The notes: generated from the letters alone by a model not told the origin. Positions 1 to 13,109 are shown, numbered from the stretch's first letter. The stretch: DNA of 64,000 nt from Amblyomma americanum (GCF_052857255.1 NC_135504.1:147028121-147092120), one strand, 5' to 3'. Program-made: numbers and translations.

Positions 1-459
1 AGTCTAAAACAGCTTGTTTCGTTGTATTAAGCACGAATACATGCTTTTCGCGCAGTTATAAGAGAAAAAGTTTTGACGCGTATCACATGGACACTTGTAA
101 AACCGATGTATTCAGATCTAGCTCGTTTTGGTCTAAAACAGCTTGTTTCGTTGTATTAATCAAGAATACATGCTTTTCGCGCAGTTATAAGAGAAAAAGT
201 TTTGACGCGTTTCACAGGGACACTTGTAAAACCGATGTGTTCAGATTTAGCTCGCTTCGGTCTAAAACAACTTGTTTCGTTGTATTAAGCACGAATACAT
301 GCTTTTAGCCCAGTTATAAGAGAAAAAGTTTTGACGCTTATCACATGGATACTTGTAAAACCGATGTGTTTAGATATAGCTCATTTTGGTATAAAACCGC
401 TTGTTTCGTTGTTTTAAGCAAGAAAACGTGCTTTTCGCGTAGTTATAGAAGAAAAAGTT

Positions 460-699
460 TTGACGCGTATTGGACTTGTAAAACCGATGTGTTCAGATTT
501 AGCTCATCTTGGTATAAAACAGCTTGTTTCGTTGTATAAAGCACGAATACATGCTTTTCGCGCAGTTATAAGAGGAAAAGTTTTGACGCGTATCACATGG
601 ACACTTGTAAAACCGATGTGTTCAGATCTAGCTCGTTTTGGTCTAAAACCGCTTGTTTCGTTGTATAAGCAAGAATACATGCTTTTCGCCCAGTTATAA
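460..699 (+). other. Stretch where the second forward frame is open (79 codons), not called as a gene
   Basis: In most monomers the second frame is closed by TAT-TAA at consensus positions 24-29. Here a monomer with TATAAAGCACG (near 535) and a neighbour with a one-base loss (TATAAGCAAG near 664) leave it open. The frame gives a leucine-rich translation with core LVKPMCSDLARFGLKQLV. The same arrangement recurs at 14,443-14,682, 24,177-24,416, 28,284-28,523, 35,854-36,093 and 39,447-39,686, each within block A or HOR monomers 24-26. I recognise no protein family. It is noted because several common monomer differences are synonymous in this frame. Confidence 0.4.
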
Positions 700-979
700 G
701 AGAAAAAGTTTTGACGCGTTTCACAGGGACACTTGTAAAACCGATGTGTTCAGATTTAGCTCATCTCGGTCTAAAACAGCTTGTTTCGTTGTATTAAGCA
801 CGAATACATGCTTTTCGCGCAGTTATAAGAGGAAAAGTTTTGACGCGTATCACATGGACACTTGTAAAACCGATGTGTTCAGATCTAGCTCGTTTTGGTC
901 TAAAACAGCTTGTTTCGTTGTATTAAGCAAGAATACATGCTTTTCGCGCAGTTATAAGAGAAAAAGTTTTGACGCGTTT

Positions 980-1753
980 CACAGGGACACTTGTAAAACC
1001 GATGTGTTCAGATTTAGCTCGTTTCGGTCTAAAACAACTTGTTTCGTTGTATTAAGCACGAATACATGCTTTTAGCCCAGTTATAAGAGAAAAAGTTTGG
1101 ACGCGTATCAGAGGAACACTTGTAAAACCGATGTGTTGTGATTTAGCTCATCTCGGTTTAAAACAGCTTGTTTCGTTGTATTAAGCACGAATACATGCTT
1201 TTCGCGCAGTTATAAGAGAAAAAGTTTTGACGCGTATCACATGGACACTTGTAACACCAATGTGTTCAGGTCTAGCTCGTTTTGGTCTAAAACAGCTTGT
1301 TTCGTTGTGTTAATCAAGAATACATGCTTTTCGCGCAGTTATAAGAGAAAAAGTTTTGACGCGTTTCACAGGGACACTTGTAAAACCGATGTGTTCAGAT
1401 TTAGCTCGCTTCGGTCTAAAACAGCTTGTTTCGTTGTATTAAGCACGAATACATGCTTTTCGCGCAGTTATAAGAGAAAAAGTTTTGACGCGTATCACAT
1501 GGACACTTGTAAAACCGATGTGTTCAGATCTAGCTCGTTTTGGTCTAAAACAGCTTGCTTCGTTGTATTAAGCACGAATACATGCTTTTCGCGCAGTTAT
1601 AAGAGAAAAAGTTTTGACGCGTATAACATGAACACTTGTAAAACCGATGTGTTCAGATCTAGCTCGTTTTGGTCTAAAACAGCTTGTTTCGTTGTATTAA
1701 TCAAGAATACATGCTTTACGCGCAGTTATAAGAGAAAAAGTTTTGACGCGTTT
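980..1753 (+). repeat. Six-monomer tandem duplication, unit 1 (774 bp)
   Basis: This unit and the next are identical in monomer order at an offset of exactly 774 bp (6 x 129). Both carry the otherwise rare CAGGTCTAGC (near 1,267 and 2,041), ACACCAATGTG (near 1,253 and 2,027) and AGTTTGGACGCG (near 1,094 and 1,868). The left edge lies between about 942 and 1,010, and the unit-to-unit junction between about 1,716 and 1,792. Confidence 0.88.
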
Positions 1754-2527
1754 CACAGGGACACTTGTAAAACCGATGTGTTCAGATTTAGCTCGTTTCG
1801 GTCTAAAACAACTTGTTTCGTTGTATTAAGCACGAATACATGCTTTTAGCCCAGTTATAAGAGAAAAAGTTTGGACGCGTATCAGAGGAACACTTGTAAA
1901 ACCGATGTGTTGTGATTTAGCTCATCTCGGTTTAAAACAGCTTGTTTCGTTGTATTAAGCACGAATACATGCTTTTCGCGCAGTTATAAGAGAAAAAGTT
2001 TTGACGCGTATCACATGGACACTTGTAACACCAATGTGTTCAGGTCTAGCTCGTTTTGGTCTAAAACAGCTTGTTTCGTTGTGTTAATCAAGAATACATG
2101 CTTTTCGCGCAGTTATAAGAGAAAAAGTTTTGACGCGTTTCACAGGGACACTTGTAAAACCGATGTGTTCAGATTTAGCTCGCTTCGGTCTAAAACAGCT
2201 TGTTTCGTTGTATTAAGCACGAATACATGCTTTTCGCGCAGTTATAAGAGAAAAAGTTTTGACGCGTATCACATGGACACTTGTAAAACCGATGTGTTCA
2301 GATCTAGCTCGTTTTGGTCTAAAACAGCTTGCTTCGTTGTATTAAGCACGAATACATGCTTTTCGCGCAGTTATAAGAGAAAAAGTTTTGACGCGTATAA
2401 CATGAACACTTGTAAAACCGATGTGTTCAGATCTAGCTCGTTTTGGTCTAAAACAGCTTGTTTCGTTGTATTAATCAAGAATACATGCTTTACGCGCAGT
2501 TATAAGAGAAAAAGTTTTGACGCGTTT
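1754..2527 (+). repeat. Six-monomer tandem duplication, unit 2 (774 bp)
   Basis: Second copy of the unit starting near 980, recognised by the repeated CAGGTCTAGC, ACACCAATGTG and AGTTTGGACGCG variants. It ends where CTCGTTTCGG (near 1,792) is matched by CTCGCTTCGG (near 2,566). The paralogous region near 40,228 has a single copy, so the duplication came after the split of the two A blocks. Confidence 0.88.
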
Positions 2528-2890
2528 CACAGGGACACTTGTAAAACCGATGTGTTCAGATTTAGCTCGCTTCGGTCTAAAACAACTTGTTTCGTTGTAT
2601 TAAGCACGAATACATGCTTTTCGCGCAGTTATAAGAGAAAAGTTTTGACGCTTATCACGTGGATACTTGTAAAACCGATGTGTTTAGATATAGCTCATTT
2701 TGGTATAAAACCGCTTGTTTAATTGTTTTAAGCAAGAATACGTGCTTTTCGCGTAGTTATAGAAGAAAAAGTTTTGACGCGTATTGGACTTGTAAAACCG
2801 ATGTGTTCAGATTTAGCTCATCTCGGTCTAAAACAGCTTGTTTCGTTGTATTAAGCAAGAATACATGCTTTTCGCGCAGTTATAAGAGAA

Positions 2891-3289
2891 AAAGTTTTGA
2901 CGCGTATCAGAGGAAGACTTGTAAAACCGATGTGTTGTGATTTAACTCGTTTCGGTCTAAAACAGCTTGTTTCGTTGTATTAAGCACGAATACATGCTTT
3001 TCGCGCAGTTATAAGAGAAAAAGTTTTGACGCGTATCACATGGACACTTGTAAAACCGATGTGTTCAGATCTAGCTCGTTTTGGTCTAAAACAGCTTGTT
3101 TCGTTGTATAAGCAAGAATACATGCTTTTCGCCCAGTTATAAGAGAAAAAGTTTTGACGCGTTTCACAGGGACACTTGTAAAACCGATGTGTTCAGATTT
3201 AGCTCATCTCGGTCTAAAACAGCTTGTTTCGTTGTATTAAGCACGAATACATGCTTTTCGCGCAGTTATAAGAGAAAAAGTTTTGACGC
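2891..3289 (+). repeat. Satellite monomers joining blocks A and B
   Basis: About three ordinary monomers, including a 128-bp TATAAGCAAG type near 3,105. The monomer order here does not match the equivalent place in the second superrepeat (41,100-42,142), so this is a junction that has been rearranged. No non-satellite sequence is visible. Confidence 0.75.
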
Positions 3290-6200
3290 GTATCAGAGGA
3301 ACACTTGTAAAACCGATGTGTTGTGATTTAGCTCATCTCGGTCTAAAACAGCTTGTTTCGTTGTATTAAGCACGAATACATGCTTTTCGCGTAGTTATAG
3401 AAGAAAAAGTTTTGACGCGTATTGGACTTGTAAAACAGATGTGTTCAGATTTAGCTCATCTTGGTCTAAAACAGCTTGTTTCGTTGTATTAAGCACGAAT
3501 ACATGCTTTTCGCGCAGTTATAAGAGGAAAAGTTTTGACGCGTATCACATGGACACTTGTGAAACCGATGTGTTCAGATCTAGCTCGTTTTGGTCTAAAA
3601 CCGCTTGTTTCGTTGTATAAGCAAGAATACATGCTTTTCGCCCAGTTATAAGAGAAAAAGTTTTGACGCGTTTCACAGGGACACTTGTAAAACCGATGTG
3701 TTCAGATCTAGCTCGTTTTGGTCTAAAACAGCTTGTTTCGTTGTATTAAGCAAGAATACATGCTTTTCGCGCAGTTATAAGAGAAAAAGTTTTGACGCGT
3801 TTCACAGGGACACTTGTAAAACCGATGTGTTCAGATTTAGCTCGTTTCGGTCTAAAACAACTTGTTTCGTTGTATTAAGCACGAATACATGCTTTTAGCC
3901 CAGTTATAAGAGAAAAAGTTTGGACGCGTATCAGAGGAACACTTGTAAAACCGATGTGTTGTGATTTAGCTCATCTCGGTTTAAAACAGCTTGTTTCGTT
4001 GTATTAAGCACGAATACATGCTTTTCGCGCAGTTATAAGAGAAAAAGTTTTGACGCGTATCACATGGACACTTGTAACACCAATGTGTTCAGATCTAGCT
4101 CGTTTTGGTCTAAAACAGCTTGTTTCGTTGTGTTAATCAAGAATACATGCTTTTCGCGCAGTTATAAGAGAAAAAGTTTTGACGCGTTTCACAGGGACAC
4201 TTGTAAAACCGATGTGTTCAGATTTAGCTCGCTTCGGTCTAAAACAGCTTGTTTCGTTGTATTAAGCACGAATACATGCTTTTCGCGCAGTTATAAGAGA
4301 AAAAGTTTTGACGCGTATCACATGGACACTTGTAAAACCGATGTGTTCAGATCTAGCTCGTTTTGGTCTAAAACAGCTTGCTTCGTTGTATTAAGCACGA
4401 ATACATGCTTTTCGCGCAGTTATAAGAGAAAAAGTTTTGACGCGTATAACATGAACACTTGTAAAACCGATGTGTTCAGATCTAGCTCGTTTTGGTCTAA
4501 AACAGCTTGTTTCGTTGTATTAATCAAGAATACATGCTTTACGCGCAGTTATAAGAGAAAAAGTTTTGACGCGTTTCACAGGGACACTTGTAAAACCGAT
4601 GTGTTCAGATTTAGCTCGCTTCGGTCTAAAACAACTTGTTTCGTTGTATTAAGCACGAATACATGCTTTTCGCGCAGTTATAAGAGAAAAGTTTTGACGC
4701 TTATCACGTGGATACTTGTAAAACCGATGTGTTTAGATATAGCTCATTTTGGTATAAAACCGCTTGTTTCGTTGTTTTAAGCAAGAATACGTGCTTTTCG
4801 CGTAGTTATAGAAGAAAAAGTTTTGACGCGTATTGGACTTGTAAAACCGATGTGTTCAGATTTAGCTCATCTCGGTCTAAAACAGCTTGTTTCGTTGTAT
4901 TAAGCAAGAATACATGCTTTTCGCGCAGTTATAAGAGAAAAAGTTTTGACGCGTATCAGAGGAAGACTTGTAAAACCGATGTGTTGTGATTTAGCTCGTT
5001 TCGGTCTAAAAGAGCTTGTTTCGTTGTATTAAGCACGAATACATGCTTTTCGCGCAGTTATAAGAGAAAAAGTTTTGACGCGTATCACATGGACACTTGT
5101 AAAACCGATGTGTTCAGATCTAGCTCGTTTTGGTCTAAAACAGCATGTTTCGTTGTATTAAGCAAGAATACATGCTTTTCGCCCAGTTATAAGAGAAAAA
5201 GTTTTGACGCTTATCACATGGATACTTGTAAAACCGATGTGTTTAGATATAGCTCCTTTTGGTATAAAACCGCTTGTTTCGTTGTTTTAAGCAAGAATAC
5301 GTGCTTTTCGCGTAGCTATAGAAGAAAAAGTTTTGACGCGTATTGGACTTGTATAACCGATGTGTTCAGATTTAGCTCATCTTGGTCTAAAACAGCTTGT
5401 TTCGTTGTATTAAGCACGAATACATGCTTTTCGCGCAGTTATAAGAGGAAAAGTTTTGACGCGTATCACATGGACACTTGTAAAACCGATGTGTTCAGAT
5501 CTAGCTCGTTTTGGTCTAAAACAGCTTGTTTCGTTGTATAAGCAAGAATACATGCTTTTCGCCCAGTTATAAGAGAAAAAGTTTTGACGCGTTTCACAGG
5601 GACACTTGTAAAACCGATGTGTTCAGATTTAGCTCATCTCGGTCTAAAACAGCTTGTTTCGTTGTATTAAGCACGAATACATGCTTTTCGCGCAGTTATA
5701 AGAGGAAAAGTTTTGACGCGTATCACATGGACACTTGTAAAACCGATGTGTTCAGATCTAGCTCGTTTTGGTCTAAAACAGCTTGTTTCGTTGTACTAAG
5801 CAAGAATACATGCTTTTCGCGCAGTTATAAGAGAAAAAGTTTTGACGCGTTTCACAGGGACACTTGTAAAACCGATGTGTTCAGATTTAGCTCGTTTCGG
5901 TTTTAAACAACTTGTTTCGTTGTATTAAGCACGAATACATGCTTTTAGCCCAGTTATAAGAGAAAAAGTTTTGACGCGTATCAGAGGAACACTTGTAAAA
6001 CCGATGTGTTGTGATTTAGCTCATCTCGGTCTAAAACAGCTTCTTTCGTTGTATTAAGCACGAATACATGCTTTTCGCGTAGTTATAGAAGAAAAAGTTT
6101 TGACGCGTATTGGACTTGTAAAACAGATGTGTTCAGATTTAGCTCATCTTGGTCTAAAACAGCTTGTTTCGTTGTATTAAGCACGAATACATGCTTTTCG

Positions 6201-6359
6201 CGCAGTTATAAGAGGAAAAGTTTTGACGCGTATCACATGGACACTTGTAAAACCGATGTGTTCAGATCTAGCTCGTTTTGGTCTAAAACCGCTTGTTTCG
6301 TTGTATAAGCAAGAATACATGCTTTTCGCCCAGTTATAAGAGAAAAAGTTTTGACGCGT

Positions 6360-9300
6360 TTCACAGGGACACTTGTAAAACCGATGTGTTCAGATTTAGC
6401 TCATCTCGGTCTAAAACAGCTTGTTTCGTTGTATTAAGCACGAATACATGCTTTTCGCGCAGTTATAAGAGGAAAAGTTTTGACGCGTATCACATGGACA
6501 CTTGTAAAACCGATGTGTTCAGATCTAGCTCGTTTTGGTCTAAAACAGCTTGTTTCGTTGTATTAAGCAAGAATACATGCTTTTCGCGCAGTTATAAGAG
6601 AAAAAGTTTTGACGCGTTTCACAGGGACACTTGTAAAACCGATGTGTTCAGATTTAGCTCGTTTCGGTCTAAAACAACTTGTTTCGTTGTATTAAGCACG
6701 AATACATGCTTTTAGCCCAGTTATAAGAGAAAAAGTTTGGACGCGTATCAGAGGAACACTTGTAAAACCGATGTGTTGTGATTTAGCTCATCTCGGTTTA
6801 AAACAGCTTGTTTCGTTGTATTAAGCACGAATACATGCTTTTCGCGCAGTTATAAGAGAAAAAGTTTTGACGCGTATCACAAGGACACTTGTAACACCAA
6901 TGTGTTCAGATCTAGCTCGTTTTGGTCTAAAACAGCTTGTTTCGTTGTGTTAATCAAGAATACATGCTTTTCGCGCAGTTATAAGAGAAAAAGTTTTGAC
7001 GCGTTTCACAGGGACACTTGTAAAACCGATGTGTTCAGATTTAGCTCGCTTCGGTCTAAAACAGCTTGTTTCGTTGTATTAAGCACGAATACATGCTTTT
7101 CGCGCAGTTATAAGAGAAAAAGTTTTGACGCGTATCACATGGACACTTGTAAAACCGATGTGTTCAGATCTAGCTCGTTTTGGTCTAAAACAGCTTGCTT
7201 CGTTGTATTAAGCACGAATACATGCTTTTCGCGCAGTTATAAGAGAAAAAGTTTTGACGCGTATAACATGAACACTTGTAAAACCGATGTGTTCAGATCT
7301 AGCTCGTTTTGGTCTAAAACAGCTTGTTTCGTTGTATTAATCAAGAATACATGCTTTACGCGCAGTTATAAGAGAAAAAGTTTTGACGCGTTTCACAGGG
7401 ACACTTGTAAAACCGATGTGTTCAGATTTAGCTCGCTTCGGTCTAAAACAACTTGTTTCGTTGTATTAAGCACGAATACATGCTTTTCGCGCAGTTATAA
7501 GAGAAAAAGTTTTGACGCGTATCAGAGGAAGACTTGTAAAACCGATGTGTTGTGATTTAGCTCGTTTCGGTCTAAAACAGCTTGTTTCGTTGTATTAAGC
7601 ACGAATACATGCTTTTCGCGCAGTTATAAGAGAAAAAGTTTTGACGCGTATCACATGGACACTTGTAAAACCGATGTGTTCAGATCTAGCTCGTTTTGGT
7701 CTAAAACAGCATGTTTCGTTGTATTAAGCAAGAATACATGCTTTTCGCCCAGTTATAAGAGAAAAAGTTTTGACGCTTATCACATGGATACTTGTAAAAC
7801 CGATGTGTTTAGATATAGCTCCTTTTGGTATAAAACCGCTTGTTTCGTTGTTTTAAGCAAGAATACGTGCTTTTCGCGTAGCTATAGAAGAAAAAGTTTT
7901 GACGCGTATTGGACTTGTATAACCGATGTGTTCAGATTTAGCTCATCTTGGTCTAAAACAGCTTGTTTCGTTGTATTAAGCACGAATACATGCTTTTCGC
8001 GCAGTTATAAGAGGAAAAGTTTTGACGCGTATCACATGGACACTTGTAAAACCGATGTGTTCAGATCTAGCTCGTTTTGGTCTAAAACAGCTTGTTTCGT
8101 TGTATAAGCAAGAATACATGCTTTTCGCCCAGTTATAAGAGAAAAAGTTTTGACGCGTTTCACAGGGACACTTGTAAAACCGATGTGTTCAGATTTAGCT
8201 CATCTCGGTCTAAAACAGCTTGTTTCGTTGTATTAAGCACGAATACATGCTTTTCGCGCAGTTATAAGAGGAAAAGTTTTGACGCGTATCACATGGACAC
8301 TTGTAAAACCGATGTGTTCAGATCTAGCTCGTTTTGGTCTAAAACAGCTTGTTTCGTTGTACTAAGCAAGAATACATGCTTTTCGCGCAGTTATAAGAGA
8401 AAAAGTTTTGACGCGTTTCACAGGGACACTTGTAAAACCGATGTGTTCAGATTTAGCTCGTTTCGGTCTAAAACAACTTGTTTCGTTGTATTAAGCACAA
8501 ATACATGCTTTTAGCCCAGTTATAAGAGAAAAAGTTTTGACGCGTATCAGAGGAACACTTGTAAAACCGATGTGTTGTGATTTAGCTCATCTCGGTCTAA
8601 AACAGCTTGTTTCGTTGTATTAAGCACGAATACATGCTTTTCGCGTAGTTATAGAAGAAAAAGTTTTGACGCGTATTGGACTTGTAAAACAGATGTGTTC
8701 AGATTTAGCTCATCTTGGTCTAAAACAGCTTGTTTCGTTGTATTAAGCACGAATACATGCTTTTCGCGCAGTTATAAGAGGAAAAGTTTTGACGCGTATC
8801 ACATGGACACTTGTAAAACCGATGTGTTCAGATCTAGCTCGTTTTGGTCTAAAACAGCTTGTTTCGTTGTATTAAGCACGAATACATGCTTTTCGCGCAG
8901 TTATAAGAGGAAAAGTTTTGACGCGTATCACATGGACACTTGTAAAACCGATGTGTTCAGATCTAGCTCGTTTTGGTCTAAAACAGCTTGTTTCGTTGTA
9001 TTAAGCAAGAATACATGCTTTTCGCGCAGTTATGAGAGAAAAAGTTTTGACGCGTTTCACAGGGACACTTGTAAAACCGATGTGTTCAGATTTAGCTCGT
9101 TTCGGTCTAAAACAACTTGTTTCGTTGTATTAAGCACGAATACATGCTTTTAGCCCAGTTATACGAGAAAAAGTTTTGACGCGTATCAGAGGAACACTTG
9201 TAAAACCGATGTGTTGTGATTTAGCTCATCTCGGTCTAAAACAGCTTGTTTCGTTGTATTAAGCACGAATACATGCTTTTCGCGCAGTTATAAGAGAAAA

Positions 9301-9442
9301 AGTTTTGACGCGTATCACATGGACACTTGTAAAACCGATGTGTTCAGATCTAGCTCGTTTTGGTCTAAAACAGCTTGTTTCGTTGTATTAATCAAGAATA
9401 CATGCTTTTCGCGCAGTTATAAGAGAAAAAGTTTTGACGCGT
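6360..9442 (+). repeat. 24-monomer tandem duplication, unit 1 (3,083 bp)
   Basis: Twenty-four monomers: 24 x 129 = 3,096, minus two 123-bp monomers (-12) and one 128-bp monomer (-1), giving 3,083, the observed offset. Aligned landmarks are CTTGTATAACC (7,914 and 10,997), GTATAAGCAAG (8,101 and 11,184), GTTATGAGAG (9,030 and 12,113) and TTATACGAG (9,159 and 12,242). The junction with unit 2 lies between about 9,409 and 9,484. Private differences include ATCACAAGGACAC near 6,877 and CACAAATACATG near 8,497 in this unit. Confidence 0.87.
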
Positions 9443-12400
9443 TTCACAGGGACACTTGTAAAACCGATGTGTTCAGATTTAGCTCATCTCGGTCTAAAAC
9501 AGCTTGTTTCGTTGTATTAAGCACGAATACATGCTTTTCGCGCAGTTATAAGAGGAAAAGTTTTGACGCGTATCACATGGACACTTGTAAAACCGATGTG
9601 TTCAGATCTAGCTCGTTTTGGTCTAAAACAGCTTGTTTCGTTGTATTAAGCACGAATACATGCTTTTCGCGCAGTTATAAGAGAAAAAGTTTTGACGCGT
9701 TTCACAGGGACACTTGTAAAACCGATGTGTTCAGATTTAGCTCGTTTCGGTCTAAAACAACTTGTTTCGTTGTATTAAGCACGAATACATGCTTTTAGCC
9801 CAGTTATAAGAGAAAAAGTTTGGACGCGTATCAGAGGAACACTTGTAAAACCGATGTGTTGTGATTTAGCTCATCTCGGTTTAAAACAGCTTGTTTCGTT
9901 GTATTAAGCACGAATACATGCTTTTCGCGCAGTTATAAGAGAAAAAGTTTTGACGCGTATCACATGGACACTTGTAACACCAATGTGTTCAGATCTAGCT
10001 CGTTTTGGTCTAAAACAGCTTGTTTCGTTGTGTTAATCAAGAATACATGCTTTTCGCGCAGTTATAAGAGAAAAAGTTTTGACGCGTTTCACAGGGACAC
10101 TTGTAAAACCGATGTGTTCAGATTTAGCTCGCTTCGGTCTAAAACAGCTTGTTTCGTTGTATTAAGCACGAATACATGCTTTTCGCGCAGTTATAAGAGA
10201 AAAAGTTTTGACGCGTATCACATGGACACTTGTAAAACCGATGTGTTCAGATCTAGCTCGTTTTGGTCTAAAACAGCTTGCTTCGTTGTATTAAGCACGA
10301 ATACATGCTTTTCGCGCAGTTATAAGAGAAAAAGTTTTGACGCGTATAACATGAACACTTGTAAAACCGATGTGTTCAGATCTAGCTCGTTTTGGTCTAA
10401 AACAGCTTGTTTCGTTGTATTAATCAAGAATACATGCTTTACGCGCAGTTATAAGAGAAAAAGTTTTGACGCGTTTCACAGGGACACTTGTAAAACCGAT
10501 GTGTTCAGATTTAGCTCGCTTCGGTCTAAAACAACTTGATTCGTTGTATTAAGCACGAATACATGCTTTTCGCGCAGTTATAAGAGAAAAAGTTTTGACG
10601 CGTATCAGAGGAAGACTTGTAAAACCGATGTGTTGTGATTTAGCTCGTTTCGGTCTAAAACAGCTTGTTTCGTTGTATTAAGCACGAATACATGCTTTTC
10701 GCGCAGTTATAAGAGAAAAAGTTTTGACGCGTATCACATGGACACTTGTAAAACCGATGTGTTCAGATCTAGCTCGTTTTGGTCTAAAACAGCATGTTTC
10801 GTTGTATTAAGCAAGAATACATGCTTTTCGCCCAGTTATAAGAGAAAAAGTTTTGACGCTTATCACATGGATACTTGTAAAACCGATGTGTTTAGATATA
10901 GCTCCTTTTGGTATAAAACCGCTTGTTTCGTTGTTTTAAGCAAGAATACGTGCTTTTCGCGTAGCTATAGAAGAAAAAGTTTTGACGCGTATTGGACTTG
11001 TATAACCGATGTGTTCAGATTTAGCTCATCTTGGTCTAAAACAGCTTGTTTCGTTGTATTAAGCACGAATACATGCTTTTCGCGCAGTTATAAGAGGAAA
11101 AGTTTTGACGCGTATCACATGGACACTTGTAAAACCGATGTGTTCAGATCTAGCTCGTTTTGGTCTAAAACAGCTTGTTTCGTTGTATAAGCAAGAATAC
11201 ATGCTTTTCGCCCAGTTATAAGAGAAAAAGTTTTGACGCGTTTCACAGGGACACTTGTAAAACCGATGTGTTCAGATTTAGCTCATCTCGGTCTAAAACA
11301 GCTTGTTTCGTTGTATTAAGCACGAATACATGCTTTTCGCGCAGTTATAAGAGGAAAAGTTTTGACGCGTATCACATGGACACTTGTAAAACCGATGTGT
11401 TCAGATCTAGCTCGTTTTGGTCTAAAACAGCTTGTTTCGTTGTACTAAGCAAGAATACATGCTTTTCGCGCAGTTATAAGAGAAAAAGTTTTGACGCGTT
11501 TCACAGGGACACTTGTAAAACCGATGTGTTCAGATTTAGCTCGTTTCGGTCTAAAACAACTTGTTTCGTTGTATTAAGCACGAATACATGCTTTTAGCCC
11601 AGTTATAAGAGAAAAAGTTTTGACGCGTATCAGAGGAACACTTGTAAAACAGATGTGTTGTGATTTAGCTCATCTCGGTCTAAAACAGCTTGTTTCGTTG
11701 TATTAAGCACGAATACATGCTTTTCGCGTAGTTATAGAAGAAAAAGTTTTGACGCGTATTGGACTTGTAAAACAGATGTGTTCAGATTTAGCTCATCTTG
11801 GTCTAAAACAGCTTGTTTCGTTGTATTAAGCACGAATACATGCTTTTCGCGCAGTTATAAGAGGAAAAGTTTTGACGCGTATCACATGGACACTTGTAAA
11901 ACCGATGTGTTCAGATCTAGCTCGTTTTGGTCTAAAACAGCTTGTTTCGTTGTATTAAGCACGAATACATGCTTTTCGCGCAGTTATAAGAGGAAAAGTT
12001 TTGACGCGTATCACATGGACACTTGTAAAACCGATGTGTTCAGATCTAGCTCGTTTTGGTCTAAAACAGCTTGTTTCGTTGTATTAAGCAAGAATACATG
12101 CTTTTCGCGCAGTTATGAGAGAAAAAGTTTTGACGCGTTTCACAGGGACACTTGTAAAACCGATGTGTTCAGATTTAGCTCGTTTCGGTCTAAAACAACT
12201 TGTTTCGTTGTATTAAGCACGAATACATGCTTTTAGCCCAGTTATACGAGAAAACGTTTTGACGCGTATCAGAGGAACACTTGTAAAACCGATGTGTTGT
12301 GATTTAGCTCATCTCGGTCTAAAACAGCTTGTTTCGTTGTATTAAGCACGAATACATGCTTTTCGCGCAGTTATAAGAGAAAAAGTTTTGACGCGTATCA

Positions 12401-12525
12401 CATGGACACTTGTAAAACCGATGTGTTCAGATCTAGCTCGTTTTGGTCTAAAACAGCTTGTTTCGTTGTATTAATCAAGAATACATGCTTTTCGCGCAGT
12501 TATAAGAGAAAAAGTTTTGACGCGT
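9443..12525 (+). repeat. 24-monomer tandem duplication, unit 2 (3,083 bp)
   Basis: Second copy of the unit starting near 6,360. It ends near 12,567, where CTCATCTCGG of unit 1 is replaced by CTCGCTTCGG. Private changes include CTTGATTCG near 10,537 (a stop in the open frame), AAACAGATGTGTTGTG near 11,647 and GAAAACGTTTTG near 12,251. The paralogous block in the 42-48 kb region has only one copy. Confidence 0.87.
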
Positions 12526-13109
12526 TTCACAGGGACACTTGTAAAACCGATGTGTTCAGATTTAGCTCGCTTCGGTCTAAAACAGCTTGTTTCGTTGTAT
12601 TAAGCACGAATACATGCTTTTCGCGCAGTTATAAGAGAAAAAGTTTTGACGCGTATCACATGGACACTTGTAAAACCGATGTGTTCAGATCTAGCTCGTT
12701 TTGGTCTAAAACAGCTTGCTTCGTTGTATTAAGCACGAATACATGCTTTTCGCGCAGTTATAAGAGAAAAAGTTTTGACGCGTATAACATGAACACTTGT
12801 AAAACCGATGTGTTCAGATGTAGCTCGTTTTGGTCTAAAACAGCTTGTTTCGTTGTATTAAGCACGAATACATGCTTTTCGCGCAGTTATAAGAGAAAAA
12901 GTTTTGACGCGTATCAGAGGAACACTTGTAAAACCGATGTGTTGTGATTTAGCTCATCTCGGTCTAAAACAGCTTGCTTCGTTGTATTAAGCAAGAATAC
13001 ATGCTTTTCGCGCAGTTATAAGAGAAAAAGTTTTGACGCGTATAACATGGACACTTGTAAAACCGATGTGTTCAGATCTAGCTCGTTTTGGTCTAAAACA
13101 GCTTGTTTC

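Larger units (their letters stand above)
1..2890 (+). repeat. Block A, first copy (contains a 6-monomer duplication)
   Basis: Colinear with 38,988-41,100 at an offset of 38,987, dropping to 38,213 past the internal 774-bp duplication. Shared private variants support common descent: GATGTATTCAG at about 108 and 39,095, AGAAAACGTGC at about 422 and 39,409, and CTTGGTATAAAACAGC at about 509 and 39,496, where most relatives read GGTCTAAAAC. The first 1.4 kb is also colinear with monomers 22-32 of the 32-monomer unit (offset 23,717 to copy 1), so block A is partly the same ancestral unit. One private change, CTTGTTTAATTG near 2,714, adds a stop to the reading frame there. Confidence 0.85.

Noticed and set aside
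56..63. TATAAGAG as a promoter TATA box in each monomer
   Set aside because: It is a weak match with no accompanying elements, and it is repeated hundreds of times. Satellite transcription is possible but not shown.
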